Shown here: piece by piece, positions 26,201 to 38,200 of the stretch | How the letters are laid out: each line of letters starts with the position of its first letter | How positions within the stretch are numbered: position 1 is the first letter of the stretch | Source: Lingula anatina | Taxonomy: Eukaryota > Brachiopoda > Lingulata > Lingulida > Lingulidae | NCBI RefSeq assembly: GCF_001039355.2 | Contig: NW_019775780.1 | Location: 558,001-622,000, forward strand | Reading direction: 5' to 3' | Length of the DNA stretch: 64,000 nucleotides | Translations under genes and position numbers: made by a program | Notes under the pieces: generated by a model | What the model saw: the letters and a program-made list of their open reading frames with translations, nothing else | Database searches by the model: none | Told to the model about the DNA's origin: nothing

Positions 26201-29200
26201 TTCATAATAAGAATACACACAGCTTCACTATATCAGTTGTATTTTTCTTGAGAGATGTTAACTTGAAAGCAAACAGTTGTCTCTGGGTACCAACTCTTGA
26301 ATTCTCACCTCACTTCAGTAACCTTATATTCTAAGGAGGTGTTGAAGAAATAAGATTGATTTTTACTGACTAATACTCAAGTTATAAGTAAGCAACAGCA
26401 GTGATTAAGTATTAAGGAAATATTTTCATGTCTCTTCTCTGAATTGGCTCAGAAAACAGGTTTAATTTCCTTGATAAATGTGCAACAACTGCTGATACTT
26501 TATAAAAAACGACCCGTGAGTTGTCTGATTTTTAGGCTCGGTATATTAACTAAATGCAATTTATTTGGTTTGTCAGATTGCCTTAATTTTAGAGCCAATA
26601 GAATACCGATTAAGTATGGTTATATATCCACACAACTCAACGACCTTGTTATTATCTAACAGCCATCTACACTTGTTAAGCTAATTAGGTGTTTCAGGAA
26701 ATTAAATCAAATGGGAATTGCCTTATCTGGCTGGGAAAATTAATTTTGAAACAGAAAGTTAACTGTTGGATGTACAAATGTTGACATTGTCTTTCTAGTG
26801 CATGGGTCGTCACTCTCCCTGCAGTCTTCATCATCCTCAATATACTCAACTGTAAGTACCTCATTTAGAAATCTAACTAAATTTTGAAAAGATGGTTTGA
26901 GGTTTGTCATTAACTATAATTTAACAAAAATGTTTTAAAATAGATTTCTGAAGTGATTTTTAAAAAAAATCATTTTGCTATTTAAATAGTTGAATAACCC
27001 ATTTTACCGTTCATTTTAGGCTGAAGAGAAGCAGAATGCAGAGGTGAGTTCTGCATGGTACACATTGCAGTAGCAGTCTAAGCACAATTGTGAAGGTTTT
27101 TTTACTGTTGCGTTAGTTGAGAAATATTTGTGTTTGGTTGAGAATGCAATCAGCAGTTTCTATTCTGGTTTTACATGGTTTGGTATTGTAATGTACATTG
27201 TAGTGGTGATTTTTCCATGTAGTACAGATTTAGTTGAGGTTTTTGTTTTCTGTTGTTTAGATACGCAAGTTGAAGAGAGAACTGGAGTGTGCCACAGAGA
27301 AAGTCTCGACCCTAACCAATCAGCTGAGTACAAATGTAAGTGTAGAAGGTTTCTTGGGTTTTGGCAGCATCAGATAGTATTTGTTTGTGTGAGTGCATTT
27401 ATCATGATAGATTTCGATGAAGATAGAATTTTTTGTCATGTTAATGATTTTATTATTATTATTTTAATTTCTAGTTTGGTGTGTTGTTTGTAAAATAAAT
27501 AAGGACATGTTATTACGTTGATAGTAATCCAAAGGGTCTGTAAGAAAAATACAGCTGGGAAAAAAGTCAATGTGGCAGGTTTTGATAAAGGCTTTCATAA
27601 AAATGTATAACATTTAAAGAAACTGAGATTATCAAGATATCTGGGTCTGAAATGAAGTAATTATCAATCACAATTACTTAAGTGCCATAATTATTCTGCT
27701 ATTTGATTAAAGTTTGAATATTATTATTTTGTTTACATTCTTTTGTATATGTTTGATTTTGCTCCATTTCAAATGTTTACTTTATTTATTCTCATTCCAT
27801 TTGCTACCAAAAACAACAAAGAAACAACGTCAGTTGTCTATTATGCATGAGAAAAATATGGACTCTAAAAGGACATATATTTGCCGAGTTATGTAATTTT
27901 ACTTCTGTGAATGGAGGTCAAATCTTTATATATTACCTGAGGCTGTACATTAGGTCCTATTATTTACCTGGAAAATCAATAGGGAAGATAATATTTAACT
28001 TATTGAGTGTTCATTCATCTGTGTGATGGGCCCATTTTGTATCCTAGCTATGTGCTCTTCATTAGGCGTAATTGTTTGAAAAGACTTGGGCATGGAGAGT
28101 GTTGCTCATTTTTGTTTAATGAACATAAAAACTAGGCACAAGAGTATGTCAAACAGTAAATGAATAAGAAAACAAAATGAACATATTGTTTTTTAGAATA
28201 AAAGGTACAGAGTTAGCCAATGCAAACACTTTGTAAACAGCTTTTCCAACTAACTGAAGACCAAATGTAGGCATGTAGACGAATATGTATTCGGTAATCT
28301 GAACTTCTAGTCTTTCAAACCTAGATATGTACTTGACATTACAGTATGCAAAAATCATGTCAGCAATTACAAAACTGTTATTATCCATATAAAAAACAAA
28401 TAGCTCTGGAGCTAAAAGACATTCCAGCAAAAAGATCATATTCAACCTCTGATGTCGGATATCTTTGATCAGTTCATATCTTAAAAGTTCGTCCAAATTT
28501 CTAAAAGTGCTTGTAAAGATCATCTTCACACACCAATGAATCAAATCTTTGATCCATTCATATCTTGTAAGTTTCAGTGAATTTTTCAAATGCCTAGGTA
28601 TGTTGATGTATAAGTTTTTGGAGTCCAGTTGGTATGAAAGATACAAGCTTTCTACAAGCAACATGTGCCCCTAATTCTGGAAAGACCCTTGGGCGTTAAA
28701 TTCTTTCTAGTGAAAGATGGGAGCTAACTACTAATCTAATGGCAATTAAGGTGAGAAACATGTTTGATATTATGTGGCTGACCATCGATTGATTGCCTTT
28801 CCTTAAATTCCTAATTTAGTCTTGGTGCTTCTTTCCCTCTGCTGACTTACTGAAAGTGCAGGAGTTTCAAATGACAGTTAACAGGGTTTATAAAAATCTG
28901 CAGCCCTAGCCGATAATTGTTAACTCAGACAGCTTGAACTGTGGATGTCTTTTATTACTGGCCATGGGGATTATTGAATTGGTACACTACTGGTGCTAAA
29001 GAGAAAAAAGGGAAATTCTCTTTACATGGAAGCCAAACACACATCATTAAAGGAGAATTCAATCAAAATATTATATCATTTCTACAATTTCTGTATTTGA
29101 TCCTCACGCAGATTTTGGTTTTTTTCCAGGTCTGCCAATTTGATTGTGGTTTATGCCAGTTTTATCAGTTTGTGTAGAGCGTTTCATTATTAATCTAGTA

Positions 29201-32200
29201 CATCGGATATACAAAAGACAGAAGTCCTGTTTTAATATTGAACCATTAAAACAATCGCTATGATTATTGCTGATAATACAACCTTAGAGAATTTACAACA
29301 GGTTTTTTTTTTGTAGATACCGTCATCATATGCTAAAGATCTGGGATGGTTCTTCACTCTACTATATAACCTAAAGTTATCAGATTGTATATACTAGCTT
29401 TCTCAGAAGTTTAGAACCTAACAGCACTGGTCATCAGATAACTGTTTGAAGAAACTACCTCCAGGAGTGCTTCTATCTTCCACATCAACACATGGCCAGG
29501 ATTTATTTTTCTTGCAAAATATTGTTATCAGAGGGAATAAGCAACCAGCAGAGGATGATGGGCCTGGAAGATAAAAAAAAAGCTCAAAAAGATATAGCAT
29601 CTACTAGGTGATGTGAATGGATGTATTCTTCAAGGGATACTTCCTGTGGATTTCCTGGGGTTTTTTTTCCTATTTCATATTTTGATTTAATTGCATTCAG
29701 AAAGCACAGCTGTTAGATAGGCTTCACACTCAGAGAAAGGCCCTTTCATTTTGTTCCATTTTTAGAGTCCGATAAAGCTTAAAAAAGAAATACCTTGCCG
29801 GTTGTATTTAGGTTTCCATATTATTTCCTTCATTTTTGCGGTTGATAAAGTTTAAAACGTCTTAGGCTTCATTCACATGCAATGTCTATTTTCTAAATTC
29901 TATTTTCTATTCGCGGTATGTCTTATAATCTCAGTCTGTGCCCTGAATATCCCGTGGTGTAATTACTGGCAGCGCGAGCCAGTTACTATAAGTTACTATA
30001 AGAGAAATAGTTCAAAATGTCCTAGATCAGACAAATGCATTAGTCAAGTGACATGTGCATATTATAGAATGGCAGTTGGCTAAATCTTGGGGTTTACTGT
30101 GAAAGAGTTTCTGAGGTAGACCCCCAGGGCCACCCATCTGGATTGTAACTGAGAATAGCTTGCTTAGCTAGATATACTGATGCCCCTGTGCCCTTGGCGT
30201 ACATTTTGTCTGGGAAAACTTGGATTTGCATTCTCACTACTTTATTGAATTGCTATATCTTTTTAAAGGCTTAATTGCTTCATTAACCTTTATGGTGGCT
30301 GATGGTTTCTCATGCTTTTCAAAGTATTTAGCTTACCCTTTCACTACATGAGGTTCCCATTGTAAGATAAAATAAAGTGACAACATTTTTAAAAAAATGT
30401 ACACTTTCTAAAATGTTCATTTCATGGATTTGTAACCCCCATTAGGTAACACTAATGTCACCTTTTATCTAGAACACAGCAGTATGTTTTGTAGCAGGTA
30501 GTTATAATAGTAATAGATCCAAGGTCTCCTTGGTGGCCAATGTTCTGAAATAGTTGACATGTGCTACCCTGATGTACTAAAGAACCTCAGCATTATATTA
30601 CATTATAAACTAGTTGTTACAGTAATAAGTTATTAGTTCGGACCACCCGCTCTCATTGGCTTGTAACACCTGTATTCAGGTAAGGAATTGTTGCCTTAAG
30701 TGATGGGATGCTGTTTGGTTATTTGTTATTCTGGACCTCTTTTACTTAGGTAATCCAGGTATAAAAACAAACTATTCTAGTTGTTGAGGAGTTAAATGTA
30801 TCAGAGCGCGGTTCTGAGTCGAATGCCACATGAAGGTAAGACCTTCTCGTTTGGCCAATAATGGAAGAAATTCTTTTCATTTGTTATGACTGGAGATTAT
30901 CTTCTGATCTATTAATTGGTGATAGAAAAGGTTCCAAATAAATTTTGGCAGACTTTTGTTTATGCTGGCCCCTAGGTATTGGGTAAACCTGCAGTAATCT
31001 AATTACTCCGTGAAACATCCAATGAATGAAGAGTTCTATGAAGAAGTGAACTGGAGAAGGAAAAAATGTAGACTTGGTTTATTCCTTAATGTTAGAAAGA
31101 TAGGAGGTAGAAGGATAACAGTATGTCTCCATCGCTTGGAGTGAAAGGAACAGCAAGGGTATAGACAATAATAACTGAAAATTATCTGGAAAGAAAACCA
31201 AAATTGTGAGCAAGATTGAGGTGAGAGAAGGTTTAAGGACAGACGTTCAGAGAAAGGATAAAGATTGAAAGATATGGGGAAAAAAAAAGATATATCTGTT
31301 TCTCTCTTATGGGTGTTCTGAGGTTGACAGGAAGCTACATGGGTTGTTTTGGTTCGGGTCATTACCTTCTTCCTCAGGGGTCCCTCTTCAGTGGTCTCTA
31401 AGATGTGATGGATAGTTAGAAATGATATGGTAGAGTACCAAAGCAGGGGAAGTCTGTGTGGGTAAAATGCACTTTTTTCTTTGTTTTTGATGGTAGTTTT
31501 ATTAGCAGAAAATTTATCCCAGCCACAGGTACTGATTTTCGAGACATACTGACATACAGTGTATGAGTATTTTTTTTACTTAGGTAAGTCATCATCAAGG
31601 AAATGACCTGATTTTGAGATAGATTCTAAATTGAGGTGCGCTCTTTTCAATTTTGCCAAATTCTTCTAAATTTCAATTTAAATTTCAAACTTCTTTGGGA
31701 TTGTATTGCTATCTTCCTGTCAAGATCATTATCCAACATTGACGTTTGGGGAAGGGAAACAAATTTCCGTCTGCCAGCTGCCCCTCTGCTATTGGCAGCT
31801 GATGATGGATGGTGGACATTAAATTAGGGGTCAATACAGATTTCTGATAGAAACTGACCACCAGGGAGACCCTGTTCATTTGGCCACTTTTGTCATCTGC
31901 AAGGAAAGACTGTTTGTGCCAGTAGATAAGGGAAAACAAAAACCAGACATTGAACTATCGAAATTGCTCCGTGATAAGTCTACAGACTGTCTGCATGGTG
32001 GAGACTGGTTTTAATGAAAGTAAAAGCTATTTTACAAGTTTTTTAGTCTGGCTGGAATAACTCATCTCTAAAGTGGCTCCTAGTGTGAAGACGTAGGAAT
32101 GGATATTAAATCTCTTTTTTGAGTGGTTCATTTATGTTCTTTACTGTGACTTAAACTAATGTATGCTCATACAGTTTGAACAAGGACTATCTTGTGGCAA

Positions 32201-35200
32201 GAGTAAAAGAGAACTCCTGGTGGTGTTGATGTGTTTCTATGGTAAGTAGGTGGCATTAGCTGTCAAGAGGTTACACTATGTTGTGCCGTTTAGTTTAACC
32301 ACCTTACTGTTCAAGATCAATTTGGATTGGAAAGTGTGACGCATTCCATTAGTCAAGGCTCTTTATTCCAAGTGCTTCTCAACTTTTTTTCTGCAGCAGT
32401 TTGAAATGATTTCATGTTTACCATCTTTTTTCTGCTTTTGAATTTCAGTTCTAAAGCTTTGTAACAGTAGTTGCATGCTGTAATCTGTTTCCATAAAAAC
32501 AGAGTAAAAAAGAATTTATGGCTTTGAAAAATCCACTTATTAGAATTATAAAGCAAAAGGTTTGTAAAATTTTGTTAGTCATAGGAAATGGCATGACTAG
32601 AGCAATTTTCATCTCTGTACTCAAACTGCATGTTGAAAGAATTAACAGGTGTTTGTTCTGGCATATCCATAAAACACAAGATAAAAGTAATTACCTAAGA
32701 TGGAAAGCTAGGCAACATCTGATTCGCTATATAATTCCAAAAATGAAAAAGAAAAAAATCACAAAAAATATGATTTAAGAGAAGCACAACCCAAAGGATA
32801 CAAACAACTACAGGGCTGCTTTTTAAAGGAGGCCTTAAATCATTTTAGTATAAATGCATTACATTTACAGCCATGACTTGAACATGTTCCAAATCTTAGA
32901 GATATGGTAATAAGAGATCAATTTATTCAACAAATGTGGTTATCTAAGTCCATCATGGGAGCATTGGGAAACTCTTAATGTAAAGAACATGAATATGCAT
33001 CTTTCTGTGAGCAAGAAAAACCATCACCTCAGATGCAGCACAAATAGTCTAGTTCAGTTCAATACACAATACTGGAAGCACTGTTATCATTCTTACTACA
33101 TGATACTTATGAAAACAGATACTGAGAAGAAACTTGAGACCAGATCATTAGTATTTGTGTAGTCTTTTGGGAAATGAGCTGCAGATGAATTGCAGATTTT
33201 TTCTTTGTCTTGAGGGGTATCTCTTTTTTTTTTTTCTTTTAACAGTGATACACTGATATGAGATAAATGCAAACTGGATATTAGAAGTGTATGAGAATAA
33301 ACAGCATGTTAGTAGATGTTCCTGTCCATTTGCTCTGAAGCCACACTTGCAAATACAATCTGCTCTATTACTGTGTACCATCCCCAGTATTATTGTACCA
33401 CCAGCGTTAGCGCTGGCGGTACACATGGTTTCGGTCCCGTCCGGATCGTTCCGCCGGCTCCGCCGGCTCCGTTGGCTCCGCCGGCTCCGCCGGACGGCTA
33501 CCGTTACCGCTTCTCCTCCTAGACGGTAAGGGCCCCCGTACCCATCTCATGGATTTAGGTCACCTATAATCTCAACTCGTTCCACGTAAAATTTGGGCTT
33601 TGTTGGTATTGGGGTCTGGGTGTGGCACTCATTGCAATGCACCCTTGTCTAAAAATGGCAAAATTAAATGCTAATTATCTACCCTACGGAAGGAGTTATG
33701 GGAAAAATTTCTATAGACGGCTTTCCAAAAGTCATATGTNNNNNNNNNNNNNNNNNNNNNNNNNNNNNNNNNNNNNNNNNNNNNNNNNNNNNNNNNNNNN
33801 NNNNNNNNNNNNNNNNNNNNNNNNNNNNNNNNNNNNNNNNNNNNNNNNNNNNNNNNNNNNNNNNNNNNNNNNNNNNNNNNNNNNNNNNNNNNNNNNNNNN
33901 NNNNNNNNNNNNNNNNNNNNNNNNNNNNNNNNNNNNNNNNNNNNNNNNNNNNNNNNNNNNNNNNNNNNNNNNNNNNNNNNNNNNNNNNNNNNNNNNNNNN
34001 NNNNNNNNNNNNNNNNNNNNNNNNNNNNNNNNNNNNNNNNNNNNNNNNNNNNNNNNNNNNNNNNNNNNNNNNNNNNNNNNNNNNNNNNNNNNNNNNNNNN
34101 NNNNNNNNNNNNNNNNNNNNNNNNNNNNNNNNNNNNNNNNNNNNNNNNNNNNNNNNNNNNNNNNNNNNNNNNNNNNNNNNNNNNNNNNNNNNNNNNNNNN
34201 NNNNNNNNNNNNNNNNNNNNNNNNNNNNNNNNNNNNNNNNNNNNNNNNNNNNNNNNNNNNNNNNNNNNNNNNNNNNNNNNNNNNNNNNNNNNNNNNNNNN
34301 NNNNNNNNNNNNNNNNNNNNNNNNNNNNNNNNNNNNNNNNNNNNNNNNNNNNNNNNNNNNNNNNNNNNNNNNNNNNNNNNNNNNNNNNNNNNNNNNNNNN
34401 NNNNNNNNNNNNNNNNNNNNNNNNNNNNNNNNNNNNNNNNNNNNNNNNNNNNNNNNNNNNNNNNNNNNNNNNNNNNNNNNNNNNNNNNNNNNNNNNNNNN
34501 NNNNNNNNNNNNNNNNNNNNNNNNNNNNNNNNNNNNNNNNNNNNNNNNNNNNNNNNNNNNNNNNNNNNNNNNNNNNNNNNNNNNNNNNNNNNNNNNNNNN
34601 NNNNNNNNNNNNNNNNNNNNNNNNNNNNNNNNNNNNNNNNNNNNNNNNNNNNNNNNNNNNNNNNNNNNNNNNNNNNNNNNNNNNNNNNNNNNNNTATACT
34701 GGCAATCTAAATGTGACCTTGAAATTGACCTTTGACCTACTTTTTATCATGAACTGAACTCTGCTAATTTCTTTCTCTTTTAACTTCAAACTTGACAGAG
34801 ATAGGTCCATAGTTACTCTTGAACTTGAATAGGAAGTCATATACTGGCAATTTACTGTGACCTTGAAATTGACCCTTGACCTACCTTACGAAGAACTTAA
34901 ATTTGATTGTACCATATATATTTTTTGCAATAGTTTAAAAATTCTTGTTGATTGCATTTTTACAGCTTGTCAAGCACAAAACTGGTGGCTATGTCCCTTA
35001 TTTTGTGTATGTGGGGGTCTATACGAATGCGCTTGCTCCAGCTGGTGGTACAATATTCGGAGGCGGTATCGCCTCTCTGATCCTCTAGTTTTGTATTACC
35101 TTCCTCCCCCTCCTTTTACATCTCTGTGAATAGAGATGAATAGAGCTCACAGATAACCGTTCCATTCTGAATATTATTTTTGCTAGATAAGTATCTGTGA

Positions 35201-38200
35201 GGGCAATCTTTTATCAAACTCCAGTTGAGCCACTGTTTGGTACTGTGAAACGAGTAATTCATATATTAGAAAGTTGTACTTTTTGACCCTTATCAGTATC
35301 TGTATATGAATAGATATTAATGGTTTTAATAATTTCCTGTAATAAGTCCACCATTTGTCCTTCATTTATCCCATCTCCTAATTTTCATTTATCGCATTGA
35401 TTATTCCTATTATGTTTTAAATACAGGTCAGTCGAGGTTTGTTATAAGCCGAGTATGAATGTCTGTTAATGTACTGTGCACAGCTGATCTGTTAAAATGG
35501 ATGTTTTATTGCACTTTCTTTTAGTGTTAGAATCGATCCACTTTAGTATATCTAGTTGGTCATTTGTTTGATTCTGTGGTGGGCCTAAGTTTACCCTCAT
35601 TTCATTACAATTAAAGAGTCATTTTATTAAATCAAACCTTAAAGGCAGTGAAGCAATATTCAGAAAAGGCTGTAAATCAATTGAAAAATCGGTCAAGGGC
35701 CTTAAAATACGCTGTGGAGGTATGATCTCCTTTCCAAATTTAGCTTTTTTTCCAGAAAAATAATTTCATTATACCCTCAGCTCCTTGTGATCATTTTGCC
35801 ATTTGTATTGTATCTACCCACATGTGCCTATCACATGGTCAATTATAAACAGCTTGTGGACAATATGACCATAGTTGAAGTATGAGGGCGAGCACCAGGC
35901 AGTGGAAGGGAGAAAAGTTCAGTAGACAATGCAATACATTGTATCTAGGTGTGTATCACTACCAGATCCTTTCCTGTAACCCCCACCCTTGCACTTGTCT
36001 ATAGAGAAGAAAAGAAAAAGAATAGATGAAGTTAGGATCAGAAAGAGATATTTGATTGTTCATAGTTGAATAGTGACCAGATGTGCATCTGTTCAAACAA
36101 GACTATTTCTAAACCCAAATCTTAAACAGATTTCAAATGTAAATGTTGATGCTTCCCTATATTCACTGATCAAATGCCTATAAATGTTGATTGCAGTCAG
36201 TTGATTGTTGATACCATGACATAGACTTGATTATCATTTGTGTGTACCATCCTCAGTGTCATTTTATTTCTGTACTATACTGGGCAAAAGCTAATTCTTG
36301 TAAATGGTAATGACTCAATCTTTTCAATTTATATTCACATTTATAATTTTACAATTATTAAAATTACATTTCTAGTATATAGCATATGTGATGCTTTTAC
36401 AGTTTTGAATGGAACTGTAGTTTAGTCTGTTTTTCCACTTTGTTTCTACCACTAGATGAGAATGTCCTTATTGTAAGAATTTATAAATTTTAAAAAATGC
36501 AATAAGTTTTAAATTCTCAGTTTTCCTCATTGAAAAGATTGACTCATTACAGTACAGGTGTTGGCCAGTGAGATAAACCATTTGACCATCACTGGTCCTG
36601 CAGGTGTGCTTGGTGACTGAGTGATGGGTGAGAAATAGCAAGACTTGTGTATACAGTGGTGTAACACCAGTTTCCTACATTGCCAAGGTTTATTTAGTGA
36701 GACAGGCCCTAACTAACACCTGCAAAGAAATTGATTGGTCAAAAGAAAATAAAAAATAATGGTCGAAAGTAATATTTTAATTATCTCGGGAGGAAAAAAA
36801 TAGGATATAGTGTGACAACCTGAACTTTGTTAAGTGTTTCTCAAAGGCCACATATATACAACCCTGTACTTACCAAACCCTACACTTCTGAACTATCATG
36901 CCTAACATATGGGAGAGAAGACAAGTGGTAAGTGGTTGTCAACTAAATCTTTGTTATTTTCTTTAGCTTTATCTAAAGCTGATGTTTGCAGGGGAAAAAA
37001 AGAAACAAAACATGTTATGCACTACACTATAAAACTTATCTGGCTGGTATTACTTTGTGCAAATTCTTTGCATAATTTTGTAGTCTTAGTTGTCAAAGCT
37101 TTATACGCTTGCTGAAAGAATGCAAAAAAGATTTAATCCACTTTTTTCAAACAGAATCAGGTGTTTTGGACTGAATTTTAAATAATTGTGACAAGATGGG
37201 CGTGGTAGAAGATTAGACATACTTGTAATCAGTGATTCTTTTATTGTGCCAAAAGATGCAGAGTTATGCAAGGTTGACGTGTTTACTCTCATCTTGTTGC
37301 AGTAATTGTTCATTGATGTAGCAGTTCAATCAGTAATTCACCTATCAATTGTCACCCAGTTGCTGAAAGGGTGCAGTGGAAGGCTGTGCCATTAAGTAAG
37401 CCTGTTTGATGATCAATCTGGCAAGCGGAATGATTTCATATTGATTCAGATTTTTCTTTTTTACACATATATTTTATTGTCAAATCCATTTGAGTCTAAA
37501 TAGAATTTTGTGCACCTAGTTAATATGACAGACTTTTTACTTGAGTGGTAAATTTCCTTCTTAGTTTTTAGCCAATTAAGGTCAGAATAATTAATATTCT
37601 TACAGTTGGTTGAAAGAAAACAATTTCTACAAAATAAATCACCTCTTTCAGTGACACAACAGGAATATGCTTTTAACTACATCTCTAGTTTTAGATGATT
37701 TTGTTGTGAAGTCCGACTGGTCCAGGTTGGTGTGGTGAACAAAAAATCTGAAGTGAAACTAATGGGTTTGCACCAAGTAGGCTACAATAATGGAGCTCGT
37801 GCTGAGTCCTTTGTCATGCCTCATCTTTCTTTAACCCCATGACAACAGTGCTGTGTGGAATTACAGCCTCAACCTATGATGCCCACATAGTTGTATGGAT
37901 CCTTTTCATTTGGTTCTGGAAAATCTATAGTGTAGTTCTTGACTGGGCTTCTAGAACACAGATCAAAGGCTCTTCATTAGATACAGAAATCAAATTTACT
38001 AGAACCATTTTCTTTATTTGTTCATTTGGGATAGAATATACTCCTTTTACCACACAAAAGGTCTATGAGACAACTATCTACACTAATCACATAACTGAAT
38101 TACCAAGAAAATGAAGTGGTTCAACCGGAGTTACATCAGACAGAAATTTTGCAATCAAGTTTGATGCAAACAAAGGGACAAAGGCACATTAACTGGGCGC

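Larger units (their letters stand above)
33391..35088. mobile_element. Helentron/HINE-like non-autonomous element with tandem-repeat core (interrupted by gap)
   Basis: TATTGTACCACCAGC at 33391-33405 recurs inverted as GCTGGTGGTACAATA at 35041-35055 (15 bp, perfect). The left copy overlaps a 12-bp-stem hairpin (33395-33422, one mismatch). Just outside the right copy is a hairpin GAGGCG-GTAT-CGCCTC (35060-35075), then 9 nt, then CTAG (35085-35088) followed by T. A terminal repeat lying internal to a 3' hairpin, with a tandem-repeat core, is the layout of Helentrons and their short derivatives (HINEs, DINE-1, and apparently bivalve pearl elements). The core shows about 145-bp repeats next to the gap. 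No Rep/helicase coding is visible. Exact ends and target site are uncertain. Confidence 0.5.

Noticed and set aside
27128-27493. 121-codon ORF covering exon E
   Set aside because: It is in a different frame from exon E, whose true frame matches NAV.
33622-34840. Long ORFs on both strands across the N run
   Set aside because: They are open only because the Ns contain no stops.
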